Made by a program: the position numbers and the translations under genes. 32,258 nucleotides of DNA from positions 1-32,258 of the forward strand of contig MWTA01000070.1 of NCBI GenBank assembly GCA_002050125.1, read 5' to 3'. A model generated the notes under the pieces. The model saw nothing but the letters and a program-made list of their open reading frames with translations, was not told where the DNA came from and did no database searches. This document shows positions 9,353 to 19,800 of this stretch, piece by piece (position 1 is the first letter of the stretch; each line of letters opens with the position of its first letter). This DNA is from Anaerolineae bacterium UTCFX2. Lineage in GTDB: Bacteria > Chloroflexota > Anaerolineae > Anaerolineales > UBA4823.

Positions 9353-10512
9353 GCGGGACTATCCTGATCGTCGACGATGAAGAAAATGCGCGGCGTAACA
9401 TCATCCAATATCTGAGCAAGCGCGGCTATGAAACCATCGGCGCAGGCACCATGGAAGAGGCGCGCAAATACGTCCATCAGGGCGCCGCAGATGTGATCTT
9501 ACTGGATATTCAACTCCCCGATGGACACGGTCGTAACCTGCTGGTTGAGACGGCTAACCTCCCCTCCAAGCCGCCGATCATATTAATCACCGCCTATGGG
9601 GACATCGAAACCGCGGTGGATACGATGAAGCACGGAGCGTTTGACTTCTTTCAGAAGCCGCTCGACCTCGTCCTGATAGAGAAATCCGTCCAGCGCGCGT
9701 TTGAGATCGTCGCCATGCGCCGCGAATTGGCTCATCTGCGCCAAGCGCAGCAGGATAATCTGGAATTTATCGTCGGGTCGTCCCCGAAGATGCAGGCTCT
9801 GGTGAATGCTGCCCGGCGCGCGGGTGAAGCCTCGGTTTCGGTGTTGATCACCGGAGAGACCGGCACCGGAAAAGAGGTGCTGGCACGCGCCATTCACCGC
9901 ATGAGCTCGCGCGCCAACAAACCCTTTATGGATATCAACTGCGCTGCCATCCAAAGCACGGTGCTCGAATCCGAGTTGTTCGGCTACGAGCCGGGCGCTT
10001 TCACCAGCGCCGAAAAACGCAAGTTGGGTTTGATAGAAGTGGCAGATGGAGGCATCCTTTTCCTCGATGAGATTTCCTCCATGCCGGTAGACATGCAAGC
10101 CAAGTTGCTGCGCGCAATCGAAGAGCAGGCTTTTCGGCGCGTTGGCGGAACCAACCTGATCCGCGTCGACGTACAGGTGCTGGCAGCCTCCAATCGTTCG
10201 CTCCCCAAGCTGATGGAAGAAAGTAAATTCCGCGAGGACCTCTATTATCGCCTCAAGGTTCTCGACCTGCACATCCCCCCGCTGCGCGAGCGCAAGCAGG
10301 ATATCCCCGATCTGGTCGGGTTCTTTATCCGCAGGAATAACCAGAAAATGGGGATGAATGTTACTGACATCTCACCCCTCGCTATGGATGCGCTGATTAA
10401 ACACGACTGGCCCGGAAACATTCGCGAGCTGCGCAACGTGATCGAGCGGGCGATGTTGTTCTGCGACGAAGCCACAATCGACCTGCCCCACCTTCCGGCT
10501 GAGTTTTTTTAA
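9349..10512 (+). CDS. Sigma-54 activator response regulator without DNA-binding domain
   Basis: The 387-residue protein has a receiver domain (1-120, phospho-acceptor D53, K103) and an AAA+ sigma-54 activation domain (about 140-370). The AAA+ part has Walker A GETGTGKE (169-176), Walker B GGILFLDEI (234-242), the arginine finger region REDLYYRL and sensor II WPGNIRELRN (354-363). The loop that touches sigma-54 reads GAFTSA (216-221) rather than the almost invariant GAFTGA. The protein stops 17 residues after the AAA+ lid (FCDEATIDLPHLPAEFF), so the C-terminal Fis-type helix-turn-helix of NtrC relatives is missing. It would activate sigma-54 polymerase from solution, as described for FlgR and Chlamydia CtcC/AtoC-type regulators. 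Its coding end abuts the convergent lipoprotein gene. Confidence 0.93.
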   Translation: MSGTILIVDDEENARRNIIQYLSKRGYETIGAGTMEEARKYVHQGAADVILLDIQLPDGHGRNLLVETANLPSKPPIILITAYGDIETAVDTMKHGAFDFFQKPLDLVLIEKSVQRAFEIVAMRRELAHLRQAQQDNLEFIVGSSPKMQALVNAARRAGEASVSVLITGETGTGKEVLARAIHRMSSRANKPFMDINCAAIQSTVLESELFGYEPGAFTSAEKRKLGLIEVADGGILFLDEISSMPVDMQAKLLRAIEEQAFRRVGGTNLIRVDVQVLAASNRSLPKLMEESKFREDLYYRLKVLDLHIPPLRERKQDIPDLVGFFIRRNNQKMGMNVTDISPLAMDALIKHDWPGNIRELRNVIERAMLFCDEATIDLPHLPAEFF

Positions 10513-10513
10513 A

Positions 10514-12031
10514 TCAGGGGGCGTTCCAGATCACGAAAATATCTGCCACACAAACCTTGAGATCGATACTCGCCCGATAACAGGCTTTGAACGGCACAAT
10601 GGTTCCGTTCAGGGCTTCGATCTTGGGCAGCGTCTTGCGCGTCTGCCCGTCGGCGTCGGTCGGCGGCATTTTAAACAGCGTTTCGCTGCCGTCTGGCATG
10701 CGCACGGTCAGCTCAACTTCCTTGCCAGAAACAGGTTGTTCATTCTCTGTCACGCGCAAGAGGATCTCTTGCCCCTCCTCTTGTTCGATCACCAGGTAGC
10801 GCTGCCAGAGGCGCAGCGAAATCTCCCGCGCCGCGCTTTGCGGCTCGTTTGTCTCTGGAACGGCGGTGAAAGTCGGCATCGAGGTTGGCGTCGAAGAAAT
10901 CGGAGGCGCAGTTTCCGGCGAATAATGCAGCACCCGGTAAGCGTAGCCCAGCGGTTCCGGTCTCACCCGCGCCCCTTGGGTGGCTTGTGAATCATACAGC
11001 AGGCACAGCACAGTAAAGCACTGGTGATAGATCTGGTCTTTTAGAATCGAATAGTGCGTAATCGGCGCTCCGAAAAGTTCAATGCCGCCGTGCTGCAGAA
11101 TGTACTCCCAGAAATGCAGCGGAATTTCATAACCCAATCCATCCTTAACTTCATAAAAGTACATCCCGGGGGCGTTGCTGGGCAGGCGCGGCGGCTCAGC
11201 CAGAATCGTGAGCGCCTCAGCCAGCGGACGCAGCGTCACGGTTTGGGGCGCCAGCCGCGAGTCCGCCACCAGCACCATGTTTTCGGTGATTTGCTCCCAC
11301 TTCCCGTCGCGGGTCTGATAAGCGTCCGTCAGCGCAAAACCGGTGAAATCTGCGCCGTGTTGGTGAGTAAACGCTTCAAAAGCCGGATCGATATAACTGC
11401 GGATATCCAGGCTTGACTCCCCCGGCACATTAACGCCGGGGCATTTGTCGCCGCACGCCCAGGCGCCGTAGGAAAGCAGGTGCACTCCGGGCGAACCTTC
11501 CAGGCGATAAAAGCCCAGGTTCTCGAAGTATTGCTCAGTTCGCTGGCGAATTAAGTTGGGGCGCGGCTCGGTGAGCGGCTTCCCCACAGTACTCGCCCCT
11601 AACTGAGTGTACAGGTAATAGAAATCCTGCGGGACCGTGTGCCCTTCGATAAAGTGAATTTTTGGGTCGTCCGGCTGGGGCACCGGAGGATCGCCGACCT
11701 TCATCTCCAGACCCAGCGGCGCCATACGAAACTTGCTGGTCGCTGGCGAGGCCGGATCGAAAATCATCTTGCCGCTCTGGATAAATTGGGTGGTTGCGTA
11801 GCCTTCTCGCAGAGGGGGAGAAATTGCCGGTCCCAGGCGGGCTTCGCCTCCCAGATAGTTGTAATATTCGCGGAAGACTGGATCCACCTGGAATGTCCCC
11901 GGCGGCGGTACAGTCGGCGCGGGTGTAGGAGTGCTGCCGCAAGCCCACCCCAATACAGCCAAGACGATGAACAGCGCTAAAAGGGAGGTCTTTTTCAATC
12001 GATTACCGAACTCTATCCGCAGTGGTCGCAA
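10514..12031 (-). CDS. Secreted lipoprotein with LGxP-type repeats and C-terminal Ig-like part
   Basis: The 505-residue product begins with a lipoprotein signal: basic LKK, a hydrophobic core and the lipobox LGWAC (cysteine 31), followed by a Thr/Pro-rich linker. Four related repeats follow, at about 52-100, 138-180, 220-265 and 310-355. Each has a Tyr/Phe-rich start, G(G/A)..xLG.P(I/L)(S/T) and a later F or Y.G/N element, a pattern common in Chloroflexota extracellular proteins and reminiscent of LGFP repeats. After a second Pro/Thr/Ser linker (about 372-395) the C terminus is beta-rich, like an Ig-like or Big domain. The function is unknown; cell-surface binding is plausible. The first start is TTG 12031; TTG 11998, which would give MKKTSLLALF, is an equally likely start. 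A good promoter lies 130 bases upstream. Confidence 0.75.
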   Translation of the reverse strand: MRPLRIEFGNRLKKTSLLALFIVLAVLGWACGSTPTPAPTVPPPGTFQVDPVFREYYNYLGGEARLGPAISPPLREGYATTQFIQSGKMIFDPASPATSKFRMAPLGLEMKVGDPPVPQPDDPKIHFIEGHTVPQDFYYLYTQLGASTVGKPLTEPRPNLIRQRTEQYFENLGFYRLEGSPGVHLLSYGAWACGDKCPGVNVPGESSLDIRSYIDPAFEAFTHQHGADFTGFALTDAYQTRDGKWEQITENMVLVADSRLAPQTVTLRPLAEALTILAEPPRLPSNAPGMYFYEVKDGLGYEIPLHFWEYILQHGGIELFGAPITHYSILKDQIYHQCFTVLCLLYDSQATQGARVRPEPLGYAYRVLHYSPETAPPISSTPTSMPTFTAVPETNEPQSAAREISLRLWQRYLVIEQEEGQEILLRVTENEQPVSGKEVELTVRMPDGSETLFKMPPTDADGQTRKTLPKIEALNGTIVPFKACYRASIDLKVCVADIFVIWNAP

Positions 12032-12160
12032 CGATTTCCCAACTTTTTTGTAGATTAGAACGGACTGCGGTCACCGGTTCCTCTTCTCTGCCCGCGCAGA
12101 GCGTCGAATCGCATTTCAATATTTATGGAAGATTCGTAGAGAATCGCCAGCTTTGATTAC

Positions 12161-12189
12161 ATTATATCTTGTTTGCCAGGGTTTTACAA
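12161..12189 (-). promoter_or_regulatory. Sigma-70-type promoter of the lipoprotein gene
   Basis: On the minus strand TTGTAA (12184-12189) and a perfect TATAAT (12161-12166) are separated by 17 bases. The transcript would start near 12154 and carry a leader of about 120 bases. A small dyad, GATTC/GAATC with a five-base loop (12131-12145), lies just inside the leader and could be an operator or a weak hairpin. Confidence 0.7.
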
Positions 12190-12390
12190 CGTTCTTTGTC
12201 TAAACCGATCCGTTCTCTAATCATTCGCCCGAAGCGGCACAGGTTTTTCTGCGCGCTCGCAAAGAACGCTCATTGGGAACGCCGCTGCGCGGCTTCAGGC
12301 AAACCCTGCGCCGAGGCAAGGGGTAGCTATATTTCAACTTATGTGATATCCTAATCCCAGTTAAATTAACAATCGAATATCTCTCAATAG
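12190..12390. other. Non-coding stretch before the cobalamin riboswitch
   Basis: No credible gene is seen here. It contains a short GC-rich dyad (GCCGC/GCGGC around 12280-12292) and, closer to the riboswitch, an AT-rich part (12330-12385) that probably holds the promoter of the B12 operon; no -35/-10 pair could be chosen with confidence. Confidence 0.4.
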
Positions 12391-12528
12391 TTGAGGCGCC
12401 TCTCCCCCGGATGGGAGGGCTTAATTGCGAAGCCGGTGAAAGTCCGGCGCTGTCGCGCAACTGTAATCCGCTCAAGCGGAAAGCCAGGACGACTGCCTCA
12501 GCTCTTGTATCCACACGCCTCGCGGCAA
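12391..12528 (+). promoter_or_regulatory. Cobalamin (AdoCbl/B12) riboswitch aptamer
   Basis: The conserved core is present in order: GCCGGTGAAAGTCCGGC (12432-12448), the nearly invariant GCGCAACTGT (12455-12464), a small CCGC/GCGG hairpin (12468-12479), and the B12-box-like AGCCAGGACGACTGCC (12482-12497). GAGGCG (12393-12398) can pair with CGCCTC (12516-12521) to close the aptamer as P1. It precedes a corrinoid-uptake and salvage operon, exactly the type of gene these elements control. Binding of a cobalamin is expected to lower expression of the genes downstream. Confidence 0.93.
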
Positions 12529-13822
12529 GGAGGTGGAAACGACCTGAAACCCCCAAAATCACCTCCCTGACCTAACGGCAGGGATTTTTTATTTATATCA
12601 GACGGTTACAGGAGAAAAGATGTCTTCAAAACAGATCGCATTGTTCGTCCTTTTCACAATCGGGATCAATTTGCTGGCTGGGTGTTCCGGAGCCGTAACG
12701 CCCGCGCCCCAAACCCCCACCCAGGCGCCGATCGTCCTCGTCGATGGGCTTGAACGCCAGATCGAGCTTGCCGGTCCGGCGCAGCGCGTCGTCGCGCTCG
12801 CGCCAGCGATCACAGAAATCCTGTTTGCCATCGGCGCTGGAAGCCAGGTCGTCGGGCGGGATACTTTTTCCAACTTTCCAACCGAGGCCGAATCTATCTC
12901 AGATGTCGGCGGCGGATTTGGCGAGTTGAACACAGAAGTCATTCTCTCCCTCCATCCCGACCTGGTCTTCGCCAGCGAGCTGACCCCGCCGGAACAGATC
13001 AAAGCCCTCGAAGACCTCGGTCTCGTGGTCTTTGCGCTGCCAAACCCAACCGAGTTCGAAGGGCTGTTTGAGAGCATCCGCACCGTTGCCAGCCTGACCG
13101 GGCATACCGAGCAGGCGGATCAGCTTGTCGCCGGTCTGCAGCAGCGCCTGACCGCTGTGATCGAGGCTGTCAGTCAGGTCACCGAACGCCCGGTGGTCTT
13201 CTACGAGATAGACGGCACCGATCCAAACGCGCCCTGGACGCCCGGTCCTGGCTCGTACATCGACCGGCTCATCGCCCTGGCAGGCGGCGAGAACCTCGGC
13301 AACCGGCTGGGCAGCGAATGGGCGCAGATCAGCATCGAAGAGTTGATCGCCCAGGATCCGGACATCATTCTGCTTGGGGACGCCATTCTCGGCGGCGTCA
13401 CCGTGGAGCAGGTGCAGGCGCGGCCGGGCTGGAACGTCCTCAGCGCAATTAAAAACGACAAAGTGTACACCCTCGACGATGATCTGGTCGCCCGTCCGGG
13501 GCCGCGCATGGTAGAGGGTCTCGAACTGCTCGCCCGCTTCATCCATCCGGAGTTGTTCCAGTAATCGCATGAGTATCGGGCTCCGTCCATACCTGATAAG
13601 TTTAGCGCTGCTGCTTGCCGCCCTCATTCTGAGCATCGCAGCGGGACCGGTGTTCATTCCGCCCGGCACGATCGTGCGCATCCTGGCTAACAGCCTTCCG
13701 GGCGTAACCCTCGCGGCGGACTGGCCGCAAAATTACCTCGCGATCGTGTATCAAATCCGCCTGCCGCACGCCTTTCTGATCCTGCTCACCGGGGCGGCGT
13801 TGGGCGGCAGCGGCGCGGCTTA

Positions 13823-13858
<36 letters not shown>

Positions 13859-16800
13859 TCTGATCGGGGTGGCGTCCGGCGCGGGGCTGGGCGCGGTGGC
13901 AGCCATGGCGGTCCGCTGGCCCCTGGGGCTGCTGAGCCTCTATGCAATCCCCATGGCAGCCTTCCTGGGCGCTTTGATCACGGTGGTGCTGGTGTACAGC
14001 CTCGCCCGGGTCGGAGGCGCCCTGCCGACCACCACCCTCATCCTGGCAGGGGTCGCCGTGAGCGCGTTTGCCACCTCTCTGACCTCGTTTCTGATGCTGC
14101 GCTCGAGCCACGAGCTCCGGCGCGCCATCGGCTGGCTGCTTGGCGGCTCGATCTTGAGCGGCTGGGAGCCGGTGCTGGTCATCCTCCCCTACATCGTTAT
14201 CGGTTTGGGGCTGCTCCTCAGTTCGGGTCACGCTTTGAACGTGCTCCAGTTTGGCGAAGAGCAGGCAGTCCAGCTTGGTCTGCCAGCCGAGCGCGCCAAA
14301 GTCCTGATCCTGCTCGCCGCGTCGCTCACCACGGCTGCGGCTGTGGCGTTCTCGGGGGTGATCGGTTTTATCGGGCTGATCGTCCCGCACCTGGCGCGCC
14401 TGATTTGGGGTCACGACTATCGCAGCCTCATCCCGCTTTCGATCCTGGGCGGGGGCGCCGCCTTGCTGCTCGCCGATCTGATCGCGCGCACCGCCCTTGC
14501 CCCCCAAATTATCCCGGTGGGGATCGTGACCGCCCTGGTAGGCGCGCCGTTCTTCCTCTGGGTGCTGCGCCGCGCGAAGAACCAGGTTTATTGGTAGCGC
14601 CGGTTTCTGGCGAAGACGAGTTGGATGTAAGAAGTGTTTTTTGTGCGATTTCGCGTTTATTACGAGGTGAAAGATGCTTGAGATCAAATCGTTATCCGTC
14701 AATTATGGCAGCCGCAAAGTGCTGGACGACATCACGCTCGAAGTCATGCCCGGCGAATTGCTGGTGGTGATCGGTCCGAATGGCGCCGGAAAAACCACCC
14801 TGATCCGAGCAGTCAGCGGAGCGCTGCCTCTGCGCCACGGCTCGGTCCAGGTGAATGGCTTGGACCTCTCCCGGCTTTCACATGCCCAGCGCGCCCGCCA
14901 GATGGCGGTTGTGCCGCAAGCGCGCAACCTGCCCGCCGCAGTCACCGTTTATCAATCGGTGTTGATGGGGCGCACGCCTTACGTGGGCTGGCTCGGACAC
15001 GCGGGCCAAAAAGACCACCACAGCGCCCGCGCCGCGCTCGAACGCACCTCCTGTGTGGAACTGATCGAGCGCCCGGTCGGCGAACTCTCGGGGGGCGAAC
15101 AACAGCGCGTGCTGCTCGCCCGCGCCCTGGCGCAGGAAACCTCCGTCCTGCTCCTGGACGAGCCCACCACGCACCTGGATTTGCGCCACCAATCCGGCTT
15201 GCTCAACCTGGTTCGGCAGCTTGCCACGCAACAGCAGCTTGCCGTGCTGATGGTCCTCCACGACCTCAACCTTGCCAGCCTCTACGCCGACCGGATCGCA
15301 TTGTTGGTGGATGGGCAACTGCGCGCCGTCGGCAGCCCCGCCCAGGTGCTGACCGAGGCAACCCTCGCTCAGGTCTATCAGGTGCCGGTTCAGGTCGTGC
15401 CCCACCCCGAATATGGCAGCCCGCTCGTCCTGCCCGACGGGCGAAAGGCGGCTGGCTTATGAGGCGCGGTCTGGTAATTGTCAACACCGGCAACGGAAAG
15501 GGGAAAACCACGGCTGCGCTCGGGCTTCTGTTGCGCGCCTGGGGGCGCGGCTTGCGCGTTTGCGTGATCCAGTTCATCAAGGCTGAAACCGGCGCCTGGG
15601 GCGAGTTCAAAGCCGCCGAGCGCCTGGGAATCGAGTGGCATAAAATGGGCGACGGGTTTACCTGGCTCTCCAAGGACATGGATAAAACCATCCAAACTGC
15701 GCGCAACGGCTGGGAGCTTGCCCAACAGAAAATCACCAGCGGCGACTACGACCTGGTCGTGCTGGACGAGTTTACCTACCCCCTGCTTTACGGCTGGCTC
15801 GACCCCGCCGAGGTCGTTTCCTGGATGAAGGCGCACAAACCGCCGGAGCTGCACCTGGTCGTCACCGGCCGCGACGCGCCGGAGCTTTTAATCGATTACG
15901 CCGACCTGGTCACCGACATGACCGTGATCAAACACCCATTTGACCAGGGCATCAAAGCCCAGCCCGGGATCGAGTTCTGAAAAGGTCGAAAATGCAGATC
16001 GAACAACTGATTTCCGCAATCGAGCCGCTCGAAGCGGCAGCCATGCAGGCGGCGCGCGAGCGCCAGGATACTTTGACTAAGCCCCAGGGCAGCCTGGGGC
16101 GGCTGGAAGAGCTTTCACTCCAGATCGCCGGCATCACCGCCGACCCGCGGCCGCGCCTGCGCCACAAGGTCGTACTGGTGATGGCAGGCGACCATGGCGT
16201 GGTGGAGGAAGGCGTCAGCGCTTATCCCCAGGCGGTCACCCCCGCGATGGTGGTCAATTTTCTAAACGGCGGTGCGGCGATCAACGTCCTTGCCCGGCAC
16301 GTTGGGGCGCGGGTGGTGGTCGTCGATATGGGCGTCGCCGTAGACCTGCCCCCCCACCCGCACTTGCTGGTCCATAAAATCGCCCGCGCCACGGGAAACA
16401 TCGCCCGCGGACCGGCGATGAGCCGTTCGCAGGCGTTGGAATGTCTGCAAATCGGCGCGCAGATTTGCCTGGATCAGATCGAGGCGGGTCTAGACCTGCT
16501 TGCCACCGGCGATATGGGGATCGGCAACACCACCCCCGCGGCGGCGGTCGCCTGCGCCATAACCAACCGCCCGGTGGAGGAAATCGCCGGGCGCGGCACC
16601 GGGGTCGACGACCAGGGGATGCAGCGCAAGATCGCCGCCATCCAGCGGGCGCTCGCGATCAACCGCCCGGAGCCAGCCGACGGCGTCGATGTGCTTGCCA
16701 AACTGGGCGGCTTTGAGATCGGCGGGCTGGCGGGCGCAATCCTGGCTGCGGCTTCCCGCCGCCGCCCGGTGGTGATCGACGGGTTTATATCCACCGCGGC

Positions 16801-19800
16801 GGCGATGATCGCCGTCAGCCTCGCCCCGGCGGTACGCCCTTATCTGATCGCCGCGCATACCTCGATGGAGCAAGGACATCATGTTATGATGGACTGGCTG
16901 CAGGTGCGCCCGCTGTTGGATTTACGAATGCGGCTCGGCGAAGGCACCGGCGCGGCTTTAGCCATGTCGCTGGTCGAAGCCTCCTGCAAGATCCTCGATG
17001 AGATGGCGACTTTCGCTGAAGCCGGGGTCGCCGGAAAAGACGCTTGAATTGAACCAGCGCGACAACCAACCAGATGAGAACCCGCCCGCGGGGCTGGCGG
17101 CTGCATTGCTCGGCGCAGTGCAGTTTTTGCTAGTTTCGCCCGCCTTTATTCGCCGGGCGTTCACCCCGCAGGAGATGGGCGCAGCGGTGGGTTTCTATCC
17201 CGTTGCCGGGTTGATCCTGGGATTGATTCTGGCGGGCGTGCGCTTTCTGTTCGCACTGGTGATCCCGCCGCTGTTGAGCGCCGCGCTGATCCTGGCGCTC
17301 TGGGTTGCGCTCACCGGGGCGCTTCACTTAGACGGTTTCCTCGATTCCTGCGACGGGCTGCTGGGCGGCTTCACCCCAGAGCAGCGCCTGGAGATCATGC
17401 GCGATGAGCGCGTGGGCGCGTACGCGCTGGCTGGCGGGTCGCTGCTGCTGCTGACCAAGTTCAGCGCGCTGGTTTCCATCCCCTGGATCATCCCCGCCCT
17501 GGTGAGCGCTGCGCTGCTCAGCCGCTGGGGGGTCGCGATGGTTCTGGTGGCTTTTCCATATGCTCGTTCAGAAGGCCTTGGACGCGCGGTCAAAAACCAC
17601 GCCGGCTGGCGTCAGGCGCTGCTGGCTTCGATCATCACCTTGGCTGTGTTGGCGCTTCTAGCATTTTGGGCGCCCCCGGTTCCCGTGATCTTATCGGTGG
17701 TTGCTGCCGGGTTGGTCTCCATTTTGTTCGCCCGTTTCACCCTTGCCCGCCTGCCCGGCTTGACCGGCGATATTTATGGGGCAGTCAACGAACTCGTTGA
17801 AGTTGCGGTTTTGATTGTCTGGTGTTTCTCGTGGAAGTAAAGAAAGGCAAACGAAGGTCAAACGGATGACAACCCGCTTGCTGCTTGTCCGCCACGCCCA
17901 GACTGATTGGAACGCCGACGGGCGGTTCATGGGGCAGAAGGACATTGAATTGAGCGTGCTGGGCTTGCGCCAGGCTGAAGCCGTAGGGCGCAGGCTGGCG
18001 CGGGAACGCCCCCAGGCGATCTACGCCAGCGACCTGAAGCGCGCCTGGCAGACCGCCGAGCAGATCCACCGCGCCATCGCTGAATCCTGTGCACCCGATC
18101 CGCCGCCTCCGCTGCTCCCCGAACCAGCCTGGCGCGAGATGAGCTTTGGCGCCTGGGAGGGTTTGAATTACCAACAGATTACAACCGAACATCCCGAGGC
18201 GCTGAAAGCCTGGGAAACCGACTACCTGTATTACGCCCCCCCGGGCGGCGAGAACGTCGCGCAGATGCTCGAGCGCATCTTCTCGGCTCACGCGCAGATC
18301 GTCGAACGCCACCCTGAGGCAAGCGTGATCCTCGTCGCGCACGGGGGAACGCTCCAGGCGCTGTTAGCGCACCTGCTCGGTTTGCCGATTGACCGCATGT
18401 GGCAGATCCACATGAGCAACACCGGCGTTTCCGAAGTGGACCTGCACCCGGCTGGAGCGGTCTTGAACCTTTTCAACGGCACCTGTCATCTGGAAGGCGT
18501 GCGCTGAACGCCGGGCGGCTATGGGCAGACTGACCTTGATCCTGGGCGGCGCCCGCAGCGGCAAATCCGCCTATGCAGAAAGCCTGGCTCTCCAGTACGC
18601 TGGCAGCGTGACCTATGTCGCCACCGCCCAGGCGCTGGATCCCGAAATGCTGCAGCGCATCGCCGTCCACCGCCAGGCGCGCCCGGCTGCCTGGGTCACC
18701 CGCGAAATCCCATTGGGCGTTGGGCAGGCGCTGCTCGCCGATCCGCCACAAGCGGGTCTGGTGATTTTGGATTGCCTGACGCTGCTGGTCTCCAACCTGC
18801 TCATGCAAATCTGCACCCCCGCGGGCGAACTGGACGAAACCGCCGCCGTCGCGCTCGTTGACGCGGAAATCGAAAGCCTGTTGAACGCCGTGCGCCAGAT
18901 CCCCGCCGATTTCATCATCGTCTCCAACGAGGTCGGACTGGGATTAGTGCCGCCATATCCGCTCGGTCGAGTCTATCGCGATCTGCTGGGGCGGGCGAAC
19001 CAGCGCCTCGCCGCGCAAGCCAGCCAGGTGATCTTTATCATCGCCGGCATCCCCATGAAATTGACCCCCCTTTGATTGCCAAAAATCTCACATTGCGAAG
19101 CCCTGCCCGTTCGCCGGGTAACGTGCTCGAGGCGCAGGTCTTACCAGTTTGCGCCATTTGGAATACAATCTGGACGGCGCAGCTGAGCGCACCATCAACG
19201 GGCGGATGACTTCCGCCCAAACCCTGCGCCGCGCAGCGTTTGTCGTCGCCAGGTTCTATCGCAGCGCTTGATCATCATTGCGCGAGGGTGTGAATCAATC
19301 CACACCCTCGCCGAGGTTACCTATGAGCGAATACAGCATCCCTTACGGCAAATCCGAACTGAGCTTCCACATCCCCGATGAGCGCAAAGTCGACTGCATC
19401 GCTCCGCTCGAAGCGCCAGCCGCCGCCGACCCGCGCCGCGCGGTCGTCCAGGCGCTTGAAACGCCGCTCGGCGCCAGCCGGGTGCAGGATTTTAAAGGCG
19501 TCATGAGCGCCGCCATCGCGGTGAACGACAAGACCCGCCCGGTGCCGCACCAACTCCTGCTTCCGCCGCTGCTCGAACGCCTGGAAATGCTCGGGCTGGA
19601 GCCGGCGTCCATCCAACTGCTGATCGCCACCGGCACCCACCAACCCATGCAGCCCGAGGAATTCGAGCAGATCTTACCCGCGGAGATCCTGGCGCGCTAT
19701 CCGGTCTTCTCACACAACGCGCGCGACGAGGCAAACCTGGTACACCTCGGTCAGACGCCGCACGGCACGCCGGTCTGGATCAACCGCCGATATATCGAAG